From Marinobacter sp. 1-4A (GTDB taxonomy: Bacteria > Pseudomonadota > Gammaproteobacteria > Pseudomonadales > Oleiphilaceae), in contig NZ_VCGY01000001.1 in assembly GCF_016597725.1 (NCBI RefSeq), positions 682,001 to 746,000 on the forward strand: a DNA stretch of 64,000 nucleotides. The letters run 5' to 3'. Under the pieces are notes generated by a model. The model ran no database searches and was not told where the DNA came from. It worked only from the letters and a program-made list of their open reading frames with translations. The translations under genes were made by a program, and so were the position numbers. This document shows positions 1 to 8,723 of the stretch, piece by piece (positions within the stretch are counted from its first letter, which is position 1; each line of letters starts with the position of its first letter).

Positions 1-2865
1 GGAAACGGTGTTACCGTTGAACGCACCAGTGCCTTCGAAAGTAACAGGGCTTGGGTTCGCAGAAGAACCTGCACCAGAGCCAGACGCATCTACTTCAGTG
101 GTCAGGTAGCTGGTGAAGTTCAGGAAGTCAACGCCTGTAGCCGTTACACCAGCAGCGCCGTCAGTGTCCTGAACGAAGTTCAGTACAGTGTTGTGGCCGT
201 TGTTGTAACCGGTGTACACAAGCATGTCGTTGCTGTCTGCGCCAGTGCCCAGAACCACTACGTCTTGGCCAGCACCCATGTTGATTACGTTGTTGCTCTC
301 AACAGTGCTGTCTGCGCCAGTAACGTCGGTGCCAGAAATCTGGCCCAGAATTGAATCTGCAGCAGTTGTTTCGCCACCAAGGTTGTCTAGAGCACCCAGA
401 CCTTCGTAGCCGCCAGTACCAGTGGTGTCTGCAATGCTGTCTACAGCAGTGTTCAGATCACCTTGTACCAGTGCACCGATTGAAGAATCGTTGTTGAACG
501 CTTCCCAAGCAGCTTGCAACTGAGTCAGAGCAGAACCAGTTGGCAAAGTGCCAGCCTGAAGGTCTACATTCAGGTCAACATTTGCAAACTCGCCGTCTAC
601 CAGAGAGCGAACAATCAAGGTGTCGTTCGGGCCGTCGATCGCTACCAAGAACTTGCTCAGAACCGCATCACCATTGATGGCTGTTTTCATAGCCTGGTTG
701 ATGTGACGCTCAGTAGCCGCGTAGTTAGCACCGGTTGGTACGTCAACAGTTACTTCAAAACCGTTGGTGAACGCAGCAGCTGCGGCGCCAGTCAGACCAC
801 CAGCAGGCGTTACGCCAGCGCCAGCGAAGCTAACGGTTAGAGTAGTGTCATACAGGAAGTAAGGACCAGTGGTACCAGAAGTGCCAGCCAGAGGCGAGCC
901 AGAGCCGCCCAACAGGTCTTGAACTTCAAGGTTCTCTGAGTTGAATACCCAGTGAGCGTTGAAGTCTGTGCCACCGATGTCTTGCTTACCACTGTTGTCT
1001 GCGTAAACAACGTCGTTGCCTGCACCTACCAGAATAGTGGCATCGCCTGCACCCTGAGTTTCAACAACATCGTTGCCAGAACCAGTGTTGATCACGATGT
1101 TCTTCTGATCTTTCTGGTTAGCGTACCAGTTAGATGGAGCAGTAGTGTCGTTGTCCAGTACCAGAACAACCTTGTCGTTACCGCTACCGGTGGTGATGCT
1201 CAAAGAAGCATCTTCGTGAGCGATAACAGACTGGCTGAAAGACAGGTACAGCTCGTTGTCGCCGCCACCCAAGTTGTAGGAGTATACAACGTTGTCTGCA
1301 GCTGCGTTGTCTTGGCCGTCAACACGAACTAGGTCACGAGCGATAACCGCTTCAGTCACTTCAGCGTTCATGCGAACGTTTTGACCGAACTGAGCTGCGT
1401 TGAATACGCGAACGTCAGACAGACCAGCGTTAGCTTTGCCATCCAGAACCGCACCGCCGTCAGAGCTCAGAGCCGCAGACTGCTCGGCACCAAGGTGGAA
1501 GTAGCTCGCAGCGCCAGTCAGGTTAACAACTTCTAGGAAGTTAACATCGGTAGCACGCAGCGGGTTGGAGGCCAGCTTGGTTAGCCACACACCCAGATCA
1601 AGGTTGTGAGCTTCTGCTGTAACGTCCAACTGCTGAACGCCTACGTCAGACATAGACTGACCAGAGATGTTTACTGCGCCGCCCTGTGAACCGTAACCAA
1701 CATTCTTAAGTTCGAGGTTGGTGGTGATCAGGTCAGTTGAAGAGCCCAGTACGTTGGTGTCCTGACGACCAGAGGGGTCAACGTTACGGTCGCCGCCGGC
1801 ACGATCACCGAAGGAGAAACCGCCACGCTCAATCAGGTTGCTACCCGTTGCAGTAACCAGAATCTGGGTACCAAGAACGTTTGCACCAGTAGTTACCAGA
1901 GTGTCTGGATCTACTTGCTGACGTGTGAAGTCTGCGCCCAGTTCAACAGTTACGTTGTTCAGTGCAGTGTTGTCCACGCGAAGCTCTTCGATGCGCGCTT
2001 GGATAGCGGCAGCTAGCTCTTCGTAGGTTTCAGCGTTCAGGATATCCTGAGAGCCTACAACGATTTCTTCGCCGTTCAGACGGAAGCTGAAAGACTCGAT
2101 AGCAACAAGGCTTAGGGCCGCGTCTTTATCGTTGGCTTCGGCCATACGGTCGATAACTTCAACGGTAAGAACAGAACCCAAGTTGGTGGTTACGTTGTCC
2201 AGAATTGGGGACAGGAAGTAGGCTTCGTACTGACCTTCTTCACCCAGCTGGTTTTCAAGACGGAAGGAGTAGTCACGAGAGATAGTGCCTGCGCCTTGGT
2301 CAATCGCCTGCATACCAACGTTGAAGATCTTGTTGGTGTTGGACTCAAACTCCTCGGCTTTACCGGGGTCACCTGAAGCGTGCGTCCAACCAGTAACATC
2401 CGACTCACCTTTGTCGGTGTTAAAGTTGAAGTCAAAGACGATGTCGTCCGGTGTTTCGCCTGGATTCGTCGGTGTCTCTCCGTCTGCGAAGTCGCGGTTC
2501 ACGGTAGAAAGGCCGGCAGTGCCATCAACAAAATCAGGCTCGTCAGCTGCATTCAACGCGGCTGCGTTCTGGAACTCAACGGCCAGACGAGCTTTGCTCA
2601 ACTGGTTAGGACCAGCAGCGCTGGTTAGCAGTGAAGTCCAGTATTGCAGACCTTCTGCTTCAGGCGCACGGCCTAGCAGATTGGTGTACAGGTCGGTTAC
2701 GAACCCGTTGTTGCTTTGCGCAGGCTTAGCCTGGATAAGTGCTGTCGCAAGAGCGTCGAGGCCAGTAGTGTCGAACGCGTTGTTCAGTTCTGTCTGTGTC
2801 GGCGCGTTGCCAGTGATTGCAACGTAGGTGCGGATAACACCAAGCTCGTTAACATTTAAAGCCAT
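1..2865 (-). CDS. large T1SS-exported surface protein, DUF4214 N-terminus and RTX-like repeats (3' end outside window)
   Basis: The minus-strand frame from ATG 2865 stays open to base 1, giving 955 residues without a stop. Residues ~50-110 carry a DUF4214-type motif (LYTNLLGRAPEAEGLQYW), a module found in large exported proteins. Three Gly/Asp-rich segments resemble degenerate RTX calcium-binding repeats: GSGNDKV near residue 558, GSGNDVV and GAGNDVVYADN near 595-615, and MGAGQDVVVLGTGADSND near 860-890. The rest is rich in Thr, Asn, Ala, Gly and Val and very poor in Cys, as in S-layer or adhesin proteins. There is no N-terminal signal peptide, which fits type I export through a C-terminal signal; that signal lies outside the window. 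GGAG sits 8 nt before the start. It follows a complete type I secretion operon on the same strand, so it is the likely substrate. S-layer, adhesin or serralysin-like roles cannot be separated here. Confidence 0.85.
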   Translation of the reverse strand, partial: MALNVNELGVIRTYVAITGNAPTQTELNNAFDTTGLDALATALIQAKPAQSNNGFVTDLYTNLLGRAPEAEGLQYWTSLLTSAAGPNQLSKARLAVEFQNAAALNAADEPDFVDGTAGLSTVNRDFADGETPTNPGETPDDIVFDFNFNTDKGESDVTGWTHASGDPGKAEEFESNTNKIFNVGMQAIDQGAGTISRDYSFRLENQLGEEGQYEAYFLSPILDNVTTNLGSVLTVEVIDRMAEANDKDAALSLVAIESFSFRLNGEEIVVGSQDILNAETYEELAAAIQARIEELRVDNTALNNVTVELGADFTRQQVDPDTLVTTGANVLGTQILVTATGSNLIERGGFSFGDRAGGDRNVDPSGRQDTNVLGSSTDLITTNLELKNVGYGSQGGAVNISGQSMSDVGVQQLDVTAEAHNLDLGVWLTKLASNPLRATDVNFLEVVNLTGAASYFHLGAEQSAALSSDGGAVLDGKANAGLSDVRVFNAAQFGQNVRMNAEVTEAVIARDLVRVDGQDNAAADNVVYSYNLGGGDNELYLSFSQSVIAHEDASLSITTGSGNDKVVLVLDNDTTAPSNWYANQKDQKNIVINTGSGNDVVETQGAGDATILVGAGNDVVYADNSGKQDIGGTDFNAHWVFNSENLEVQDLLGGSGSPLAGTSGTTGPYFLYDTTLTVSFAGAGVTPAGGLTGAAAAAFTNGFEVTVDVPTGANYAATERHINQAMKTAINGDAVLSKFLVAIDGPNDTLIVRSLVDGEFANVDLNVDLQAGTLPTGSALTQLQAAWEAFNNDSSIGALVQGDLNTAVDSIADTTGTGGYEGLGALDNLGGETTAADSILGQISGTDVTGADSTVESNNVINMGAGQDVVVLGTGADSNDMLVYTGYNNGHNTVLNFVQDTDGAAGVTATGVDFLNFTSYLTTEVDASGSGAGSSANPSPVTFEGTGAFNGNTVS

Positions 2866-3287
2866 GTGCTTTACTCCATCTTTATATAAAGTGCTTATAA
2901 ATTGATCAATTTATAGCAGGTAAAATAACACGATAAGGCTAACAACACGTCAGCATCGTGTCACTTTAGCCACTTCACTACATTGCGCAGCTTCCTACTG
3001 CGCAGGCACAGATTCTAATCCGTACACTCTCTTTCTGTAAAGCCCAAGGGGCTCAACAGCAATCTTTGAGTCTGACTGGTAATATTTGCGAGCCGAAACC
3101 CTCAAACAAATTAGCGGATCTATTCGACCCTCCCAACCAGACCTACCTCCCACTTACAGCTGGAACACACTGACGAGGAGAAAAACCTACTTAGACCAAG
3201 AATCATACATACTGCATGCACAATCCACAACTACCCACTGCCATTCATGCAACAAGTTAATTTGTAAAGGGATGTAACTGATGTAAT
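2866..3287. other. 422-bp intergenic region between the TolC-like gene and the secreted-protein gene
   Basis: No convincing gene is present. On the minus strand it must carry the promoter of the large secreted protein: an AT-rich stretch with TATAAA inside a perfect palindrome (2896-2915) lies about 35 nt before the RBS. A small stem AGCCC-AAG-GGGCT at 3041-3053 is followed on the minus strand by TTT and could be a weak terminator for the upstream secretion genes. A possible 63-residue plus-strand frame (3086-3277) has no recognisable RBS or domain and is not called. Confidence 0.6.
2896..2915. promoter_or_regulatory. 20-bp perfect palindrome TATAAATTGATCAATTTATA upstream of the secreted-protein gene
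   Basis: The palindrome is exact over 20 bp and its centre lies 40 bp before the ATG at 2865. Read on the minus strand its first six bases (TATAAA) would serve as a -10 element, so a protein bound here would cover the -10 and start site. No good -35 is visible 16-18 bp upstream. The 12-bp core AATTGATCAATT recurs at 9153-9164 just downstream of another promoter. I do not know which regulator binds it; it has no N4 spacer and is not an FNR box. Confidence 0.55.
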
Positions 3288-4622
3288 TCAGTTTCGCTGC
3301 GCCGAGCCGGGAATCTGTTTATCGAGCACACCGGCCACCTGCATCAACTCGTACTGAAGCTGAAAATTCTTGTAGATTTCACGTACTTGGTCACGCTCGG
3401 TAGTTGATAGGCGAGAGCGGGCATCAAGCAAGTCGCTCAAGCTGCGAATGCCACTCGCGAAGCCACGCTCGGCAGCTTCCAACGAAGCCGCAGCAGACTC
3501 TTTTGCGGTATCGAGTGCTTTGATGGTTTGGTAGCTACCCTCAAGCCCTTCAACCAGCCGTGTTACCTCTACCCGTACTAGCTGCTCTTTATGCTGGAGC
3601 TCTAATTTGCTGGCCTCTTCACGGTAGGCGGCTTGGCGGGTGCGCGCCGAAGTGGCACCGCCTTTATAGATAGGCAGTTTTAGCTGCACCTCTACGCGGG
3701 TTTCTTCCCGCAGGTTAGTGGCAAAGGTATCGTTTTCTGTATAGCGGGCATTTAGGTAGATTTCAGGGTAGTGGCCTGAGCGCTCATAACTGCGTGTTGC
3801 CCGCGCCATTTCAAGATTTGCACTGGCAATGCTTAACTGGCCTGAGTTTTTAAGTGCCAATGCCACCCAATCTGTGCGCAGCACCGCCGGGGTTTTACGC
3901 CATAGCGTCTCATCCGTTGGCGCCAATTGTATTTCTTTGAAGCTCAACCCGGTGATCGCGGTAAAGTTCTGCTTGGCGGCTTGGTATTCCGTTCTCAATC
4001 CTGTCAAGTCTGCTTCAGTTTGGTCAATAGTGGCTCGGGCTTCGAGCACATCCGCGCGCGAGGCCAAGCCTCGCTCGCGCATGCTTTCCATTTGATCGAG
4101 GCGACGACGGTGGCTGGCCCGCTCGTCCTCCACCACACCAATTTCACGGCCAAGGGCCGAGGTTCTCAAAAACGCTTCTATTGCCGAGTAGCCGGTTTCA
4201 AGGCTGCGATTGCGAAGCTCCTGCTTCGCCAACTCTTCGCCCTTATTCGCACGACCAATCGAATTAAACGTGCGCCCTGAGTAGACCACCTGGCTGAGAT
4301 TCACGTTATAACTGGTGTGCTCATCGGTGTCGGTTATTGAGTCGTTTACGCCAAAATCTCTTGTAAACCGAGACTGCCCGTAACTTGCGGAGGCCTCAAC
4401 CTGAGGTAGCACGCCAGCCCACGCCTCTCGCGTGGCCTCCTTCTCTCCTTTAAAACCCGCCTGCTGGCTGCGTAAACCAAAGTTGTTCTGCAAGGCACTG
4501 GTGTAGGCTTGGCTTAGATCAACAATCGTTTTGTCTTGCATTTTGTCTTGGCTGACTGCCGGGCCTGAAGCCAAGCAGAAAATCAAAAGGCTGCTGGTGA
4601 CGGTTGCTTTCATGTTTACCAT
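3288..4622 (-). CDS. TolC-family outer-membrane channel of the type I secretion system
   Basis: A 444-residue protein with an N-terminal signal peptide (hydrophobic to about residue 24, SGPAVSQ) and the two-repeat, coiled-coil pattern of outer-membrane efflux proteins. It would form the trimeric channel that completes export across the outer membrane. Internal helices are rich in Arg/Glu (ERGLASRADVLEARA, GIRSLSDLLDARSRL), matching the conserved TolC/AprF/RsaF-type segments 'R...G..S..D.L.A...L'. AGAGG lies 5 nt before ATG 4622, supporting this start over the ATG at 4613. It begins 8 bp after the membrane-fusion-protein gene and is the last secretion component before the presumed substrate gene. 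Confidence 0.93.
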   Translation of the reverse strand: MVNMKATVTSSLLIFCLASGPAVSQDKMQDKTIVDLSQAYTSALQNNFGLRSQQAGFKGEKEATREAWAGVLPQVEASASYGQSRFTRDFGVNDSITDTDEHTSYNVNLSQVVYSGRTFNSIGRANKGEELAKQELRNRSLETGYSAIEAFLRTSALGREIGVVEDERASHRRRLDQMESMRERGLASRADVLEARATIDQTEADLTGLRTEYQAAKQNFTAITGLSFKEIQLAPTDETLWRKTPAVLRTDWVALALKNSGQLSIASANLEMARATRSYERSGHYPEIYLNARYTENDTFATNLREETRVEVQLKLPIYKGGATSARTRQAAYREEASKLELQHKEQLVRVEVTRLVEGLEGSYQTIKALDTAKESAAASLEAAERGFASGIRSLSDLLDARSRLSTTERDQVREIYKNFQLQYELMQVAGVLDKQIPGSAQRN

Positions 4623-4630
4623 AGTTACCT

Positions 4631-6127
4631 CTAGCCTTCCCGGAACGAGCGGCGGAACATGCGGGTAATCGGCTCCGCAAGGTATTCGAATAGGGTTCGC
4701 TCGCCGGTTGTGATCATTACAGTCGCTGGCATACCAGACACCAGAAACATGCCTTGCTTGTTCATGCGGGTCATGCCTGCTTCGGTTAGCTTCACCTTAG
4801 CCTCGTAATACCGCTCCCCCGATTTCTCGTTCTCGAAGGCATCGGCAGAAATACCGATAACCTCACCCTCGATAACATGAGACATCTGGAGATTGAAGGC
4901 AGCCAGTTGCAAATCGGCTAGCTGGCCCACGGCAATGCGGTCGATATCCTGCGGTTGCACACGGGCCGTAATCACGTACTCCTGATCTTGGGGCACGATC
5001 TCCATCAGCGTATCGCCGGGCCGAACGATGGCGCCTACGGTATGCACTTGCTTGCCAACTACTGTGCCCTTATCCGGCGCGAATAAGGTTGTGCGTTGCA
5101 GAGTGTCTTTCAGGGCAACGCGGCGCGCCACAAGATCGGCTTTGGTTTGCTGGGTGTCGCGCAGTTCGGTAGCAACTTTCTCAACAAACTCTTGGCGGGT
5201 TACCAGCATTTCACTGCGGGTTTCACCCACACGAACATTGAGTTCGGCTATTTGGGCCTCATTGGCATCCTTCTCACCCTGCAGGCGGAAAAGCTCGCGC
5301 TGCATTTCGTTGATGCGGGTGCGGTCTGTGAGCTCTTCATCAAACAACGCCTGCCAGTTTTCCAGCTCGGCTTCGTAGCTTTCAATGCGGCTCTTGAGGT
5401 TGTCGTTCATCGAACGCAGGCCGCGCATTTGCTGATTCAACGCACTGACGCGCTGATCGAAAATTTTCATTCGGCCTTCAAGAGCTTCTTTACGGGCCTG
5501 GAACAGTTCCTTTTGCCCCGCGATGATGTTGCGAACGCTTTGGCTTTCACTTTCACGCTCTAACAGCTCTTCCGGAAACTCTACTGCGTCAGCGCCGACG
5601 CGTTCAGCCAGAAGGCGGGCTTCACGCCCAAGCACTTCCATCAACTCGGATTCCACAATGGAAAGATCTGCCTTTGGGCGGGTATCTGAAAGAACAATCA
5701 AAGGATCGCCCTTCTCTACTTTATCGCCATCATTTACGTAAATTTCAGCGACTATCCCGCCCTCAAGGTGCTGCACCACGCGGTTCTGAGATTCCACCAT
5801 CACTTTGCCGTCAGCAATGGCAGCGCCGTTGAGAGGCGCAAAGAAGGCCCAGCCTCCAAAACCTACAAAGGTTACCAACAGCACGATAAAACCGAAGCGT
5901 ACCCGCGCACCCCAGCCAGTGGGAATGCTCGCCATGGCTTGCTTGTCTATATCTTGGCTGGATTCACGGCTGTATTCCGCAGAGAGATCGGATTTTTCAT
6001 CCACCTCTTCCCAATTACTTTCGGTCTCAGTTTGATTGCCTATGCCCGGTTTTGTCTGCTTACCAACCAAGGCTTCTTCTTCGGCTTTTGCGCCATTACG
6101 GGGATTTTTAGGTTCGTTATTGGACAT
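4631..6127 (-). CDS. HlyD/PrtE-family periplasmic adaptor of the type I secretion system
   Basis: 498 residues: an acidic, low-complexity cytoplasmic N-terminus (1-70, unusually long for the family), one membrane helix at about 77-97 (FGFIVLLVTFVGFGGWAFFAPL), a biotinyl-lipoyl-like half (VVQHLEGGIVAEIYVNDGD), a long coiled coil (about 190-330) and the C-terminal beta-barrel region (FAPDKGTVVGKQVHTVGAIVRPGD). The HLEGGIV and DKG-VV-G motifs are typical of the adaptor that bridges the ABC exporter and TolC. It starts 2 bp after the exporter gene, so the two are one transcript and probably coupled in translation. The 70-residue acidic N-terminus might contact the exporter or substrate; that is inference. 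Confidence 0.94.
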   Translation of the reverse strand: MSNNEPKNPRNGAKAEEEALVGKQTKPGIGNQTETESNWEEVDEKSDLSAEYSRESSQDIDKQAMASIPTGWGARVRFGFIVLLVTFVGFGGWAFFAPLNGAAIADGKVMVESQNRVVQHLEGGIVAEIYVNDGDKVEKGDPLIVLSDTRPKADLSIVESELMEVLGREARLLAERVGADAVEFPEELLERESESQSVRNIIAGQKELFQARKEALEGRMKIFDQRVSALNQQMRGLRSMNDNLKSRIESYEAELENWQALFDEELTDRTRINEMQRELFRLQGEKDANEAQIAELNVRVGETRSEMLVTRQEFVEKVATELRDTQQTKADLVARRVALKDTLQRTTLFAPDKGTVVGKQVHTVGAIVRPGDTLMEIVPQDQEYVITARVQPQDIDRIAVGQLADLQLAAFNLQMSHVIEGEVIGISADAFENEKSGERYYEAKVKLTEAGMTRMNKQGMFLVSGMPATVMITTGERTLFEYLAEPITRMFRRSFREG

Positions 6128-6129
6128 GA

Positions 6130-7881
6130 TTATGCTCCCCCACCTTGGATAGCGGGCCGATTACCACCCTTGTTCCCTATTGCAATGGTGCCGTCTTGCA
6201 GGCCTTTCATAACGTCGTCTCGAGAACCAAAGGCCACTGCACGGCCATCGGCAAGCACCAACATTTTATCTACCAAGCGCAGAATAGGCTTGCGGTGAGA
6301 AATCAAGATAACCGTTACCCCGCGCCGCTTTAGCTCTTCCAGAGCTGCAAGCAACGCCTGCTCGCCTTGATCGTCGAGATTGGAGTTGGGCTCATCCAAT
6401 ACAATTAAGCGGGGCGAATCGTATACCGCACGGGCCAAGCCGATACGCTGGCGCTGGCCGCCAGACAACACACCGCCAACCGAGGCGATGGGCGTGTCGT
6501 AGCCATTGGGCAACCCCAAGATCAACTCGTGAACGCCTGCTAGCCTGGCCGCTTCTACCACTTTGCCGGGTTCAGGCTTACCAAAGCGGGCGATATTTTC
6601 ACTGATTGTGCCTTCAAATAACTCGATATCTTGCGGCAGGTAGCCGAGGTAAGGGCCAAGCTGGGCTTTGTCCCATTGGTGTATATCGGCACCATCAAGC
6701 CTTGCCGTTCCGTTGGCCAAGGGCCATATACCCAATACCGCTCGAGCAAGAGTGGATTTACCAGCAGCACTCGGGCCAACAACGGCAAGCATTTCGCCTT
6801 TACCCAGCGCAAAGCCTAGGCCGTTCAGCGCGGGCGACTGACCGCCGGGCGGAATCACTACCATAGATTGAATTGACAAAGCGCCTTCCGGCGGAGGCAA
6901 GGGCATGCCTTCACTTTGGGTGCGGTAGTTATCAAACAGCCCGTTCAAGCGATCATAGGCCGAGCGGGCTTGGCTAAATCCCTTCCAGGAGGCAATCAAT
7001 AGATCCAGCGGCGCAAGTGCGCGCCCCATCAAAATGGAGCCCGCAATAACCATACCCGGAGTAATTTCTTGTTCAATAGCGAGGTAGGCGCCCAACCCGA
7101 GCATTAGCGACTGGAACAACATGCGCAGGGTTTTAGATGTGTTACTGAGAATACCTGCCCTATCGGAGGCATCAGCCTGATTAGAGAGAAAATCCATGTG
7201 GCGATTGAGCCAGCGCCCGCGAATGTTGTTTTCCATGCCCATGGCGTGCACAACTTCAGCGTTTCGTAAGCAGGACCCGGCATACTGCGTAGACTGAATA
7301 TTTGCTTGGCCCGCTCTGGCCAGCATTTTGCCTGTCCACTTTTCGTTGGCGTAAGCGAGGGCAACCAAGATAAGTGCAGCCACAATGGTCGCCACACCAA
7401 ACCAGAAGTGGAATATAAACATTACTACGATGTAGATCGGCAACCAGGGGCCATCAAAAAAAGCGATGGGACCTTGCCCTGTTAGGAACTGCCGCAAAGA
7501 TGTGAGATCGGTTAAAGGCTGAGCACTCTGTTGCTCTGGCTTATCTATGGCTTGGCGGAACATGGCAGAAAAGATTTTCTGGTTCATGCTCTGGTCAATT
7601 TTATTGCCGACCCTTACCAGTATGGCGGAACGCACCATTTGCAGTAACGCGAGGGTAACGAACAGCACCACCAATATGATGGTGAGCATTATTAGCGTTT
7701 CCACGCTTCGACTTCCAAGTGCGCGGTCGTACACCTGAAGCATGTAGATTGCGGGCACAAGCATCAGAACGTTTATAAACAAACTGAATATGCCAGCTGA
7801 AACAAAACCATCCTTACAGGCCTTGAGCGACTCTTCGAGTTCTGTAGGCTTGGTTTGCCGGGCGTCGGATTTTTTGAACAT
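6130..7881 (-). CDS. type I secretion ABC exporter, PrtD/AprD/RsaD class
   Basis: 583 residues with an N-terminal exporter membrane domain (helices from about residue 25 to 300) and a C-terminal ATPase: Walker A GPSAAGKST at 369-377, signature LSGGQRQRIGLARA from 472, Walker B LIVLDEP at 492-498 followed by NSNLDDQG (Asn where many exporters have Thr/Met), and a switch His in LISHR. Length and the absence of a C39-like N-terminal domain place it in the PrtD class, which exports proteins with a C-terminal signal. First gene of the secretion operon; its promoter should lie in 7882-7960. No recognisable second substrate lies beside it other than the large protein at the window edge. Confidence 0.95.
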   Translation of the reverse strand: MFKKSDARQTKPTELEESLKACKDGFVSAGIFSLFINVLMLVPAIYMLQVYDRALGSRSVETLIMLTIILVVLFVTLALLQMVRSAILVRVGNKIDQSMNQKIFSAMFRQAIDKPEQQSAQPLTDLTSLRQFLTGQGPIAFFDGPWLPIYIVVMFIFHFWFGVATIVAALILVALAYANEKWTGKMLARAGQANIQSTQYAGSCLRNAEVVHAMGMENNIRGRWLNRHMDFLSNQADASDRAGILSNTSKTLRMLFQSLMLGLGAYLAIEQEITPGMVIAGSILMGRALAPLDLLIASWKGFSQARSAYDRLNGLFDNYRTQSEGMPLPPPEGALSIQSMVVIPPGGQSPALNGLGFALGKGEMLAVVGPSAAGKSTLARAVLGIWPLANGTARLDGADIHQWDKAQLGPYLGYLPQDIELFEGTISENIARFGKPEPGKVVEAARLAGVHELILGLPNGYDTPIASVGGVLSGGQRQRIGLARAVYDSPRLIVLDEPNSNLDDQGEQALLAALEELKRRGVTVILISHRKPILRLVDKMLVLADGRAVAFGSRDDVMKGLQDGTIAIGNKGGNRPAIQGGGA

Positions 7882-8035
7882 GGACAGCTTTACCGATAGG
7901 TTAGAAAATTAGTTAAAGCATGAAAACGTGCTGCATGGAGCGGAAACCTAGAGAGGCCGCCATTCTATGGAGGGGGCCAGGGGGTGTCAACGCGCCTTGA
8001 AAGATGGTAATCATGGCGTTTGCGCCCAGATTTGG

Positions 8036-8296
8036 TCATAACCATGGAAGCACCAATATTGCACCAAGGGATACGCCTACGGCGTTCGCTATAATATCGC
8101 CCCAACTGAAACCGTCGCGAAAAAACTTGTCGCCAATCTCTTTGACTATGCCTATACCAAACGCGACCGCTGCGGCACTGAAGATGTCTAGCCAGTAAAG
8201 CCCCACCTGCACCAAAACGATACTCACAAGCATGTGCTGGAGCTTGTCGGCCTCGTGCAGCCAATGCTTCAGGCGCGTGATTGCACTGCTCATCAT
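8036..8296 (-). CDS. small VanZ/YfiM-like membrane protein
   Basis: From ATG 8296 (an ATG also follows at 8293) the product is 86 residues. It shows the pattern DKLQH-hydrophobic-IVKEIGDKFFRDGFSWGD-IIANAVGV-hydrophobic, as in small VanZ-like or DUF2279/YfiM-type membrane proteins, with about three membrane segments. A longer frame begins at a TTG at 8344 but adds residues not seen in the family. An overlapping frame at 7965-8315 has no such pattern. The gene faces away from the DUF6447 genes and ends 154 bp before the secretion operon on the same strand. Function is unknown. Confidence 0.7.
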   Translation of the reverse strand: MMSSAITRLKHWLHEADKLQHMLVSIVLVQVGLYWLDIFSAAAVAFGIGIVKEIGDKFFRDGFSWGDIIANAVGVSLGAILVLPWL

Positions 8297-8468
8297 AAAT
8301 CCGTTCCGAGGCCAAAGAAGCCTATGTGGTTGCGAGCGACCCAATTACAACCCCCACATATGGGTTTATTTTTTGTTAACCTTAGATGAAACGCTGCAGG
8401 CGCTCTTGTATACTTCGCCACCTTGAATTGCGTTACTTTTGAAAACCGTTAAGCGGATTTGACGACTT

Positions 8469-8678
8469 ATGGAAAAATTTACGTTAGACAACAAAAGCTA
8501 TAATCTCGACGAGCTCCCTGAGGAAGCTCGGAAGCTGGCTAAACAAGCTGCATTAACCAGTGAATTTATCGAGAAGCTTGAAGCCCGTATCGCTATTGCC
8601 CGCACAGCCCAAGCTCGTTACGTTGAGCATTTGAAAGCCAGCATTGGCAAAGCCACCCCGAGCAAGAGCGGAAAGTAA
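8469..8678 (+). CDS. DUF6447-type small protein, short paralogue
   Basis: 69 residues: a short beta-like start (FTLDNKSYNLDELPEEARKLA) followed by a helical segment (LTSEFIEKLEARIAIARTAQARYVEHLKASI). It is clearly paralogous to the downstream protein: both have a 'hydrophobic-D-K-Y-L-L-E-A' N-terminal motif, then E-L-A-IARTA-Y-L. I recognise the pattern as DUF6447, a family of unknown function seen in marine gammaproteobacteria. TATACT at 8409-8414 is a plausible -10, but no good -35 is visible. The basic tail KATPSKSGK hints at nucleic-acid or membrane contact; this is inference. Confidence 0.75.
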   Translation: MEKFTLDNKSYNLDELPEEARKLAKQAALTSEFIEKLEARIAIARTAQARYVEHLKASIGKATPSKSGK

Positions 8679-8723
8679 TCGCGAAAGTAATCGCAACGCC
8701 ATTTTTCACTCAGGAGCTGTAAC

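Noticed and set aside
212..2827. Several plus-strand and off-frame minus-strand ORFs of 60-180 codons opposite or within the large secreted-protein gene
   Set aside because: They are antisense or shifted reads of one continuous 955-codon minus-strand frame, with low-complexity Val/Ser/Ala products and no domains.
1..2865. Repeated Gly/Asp-rich coding stretches as a possible CRISPR or tandem-repeat array
   Set aside because: Repeats are degenerate at DNA level, lack constant spacers and are within an open reading frame.
3086..3277. 63-residue plus-strand frame in the gap before the TolC-like gene
   Set aside because: No RBS or recognisable domain, and composition unlike a real protein; the gap is better explained as a promoter region.
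7965..8315. 116-residue minus-strand frame overlapping the VanZ-like gene
   Set aside because: Arg/Ala/Gly-rich and featureless, while the other frame shows clear family motifs and membrane helices.
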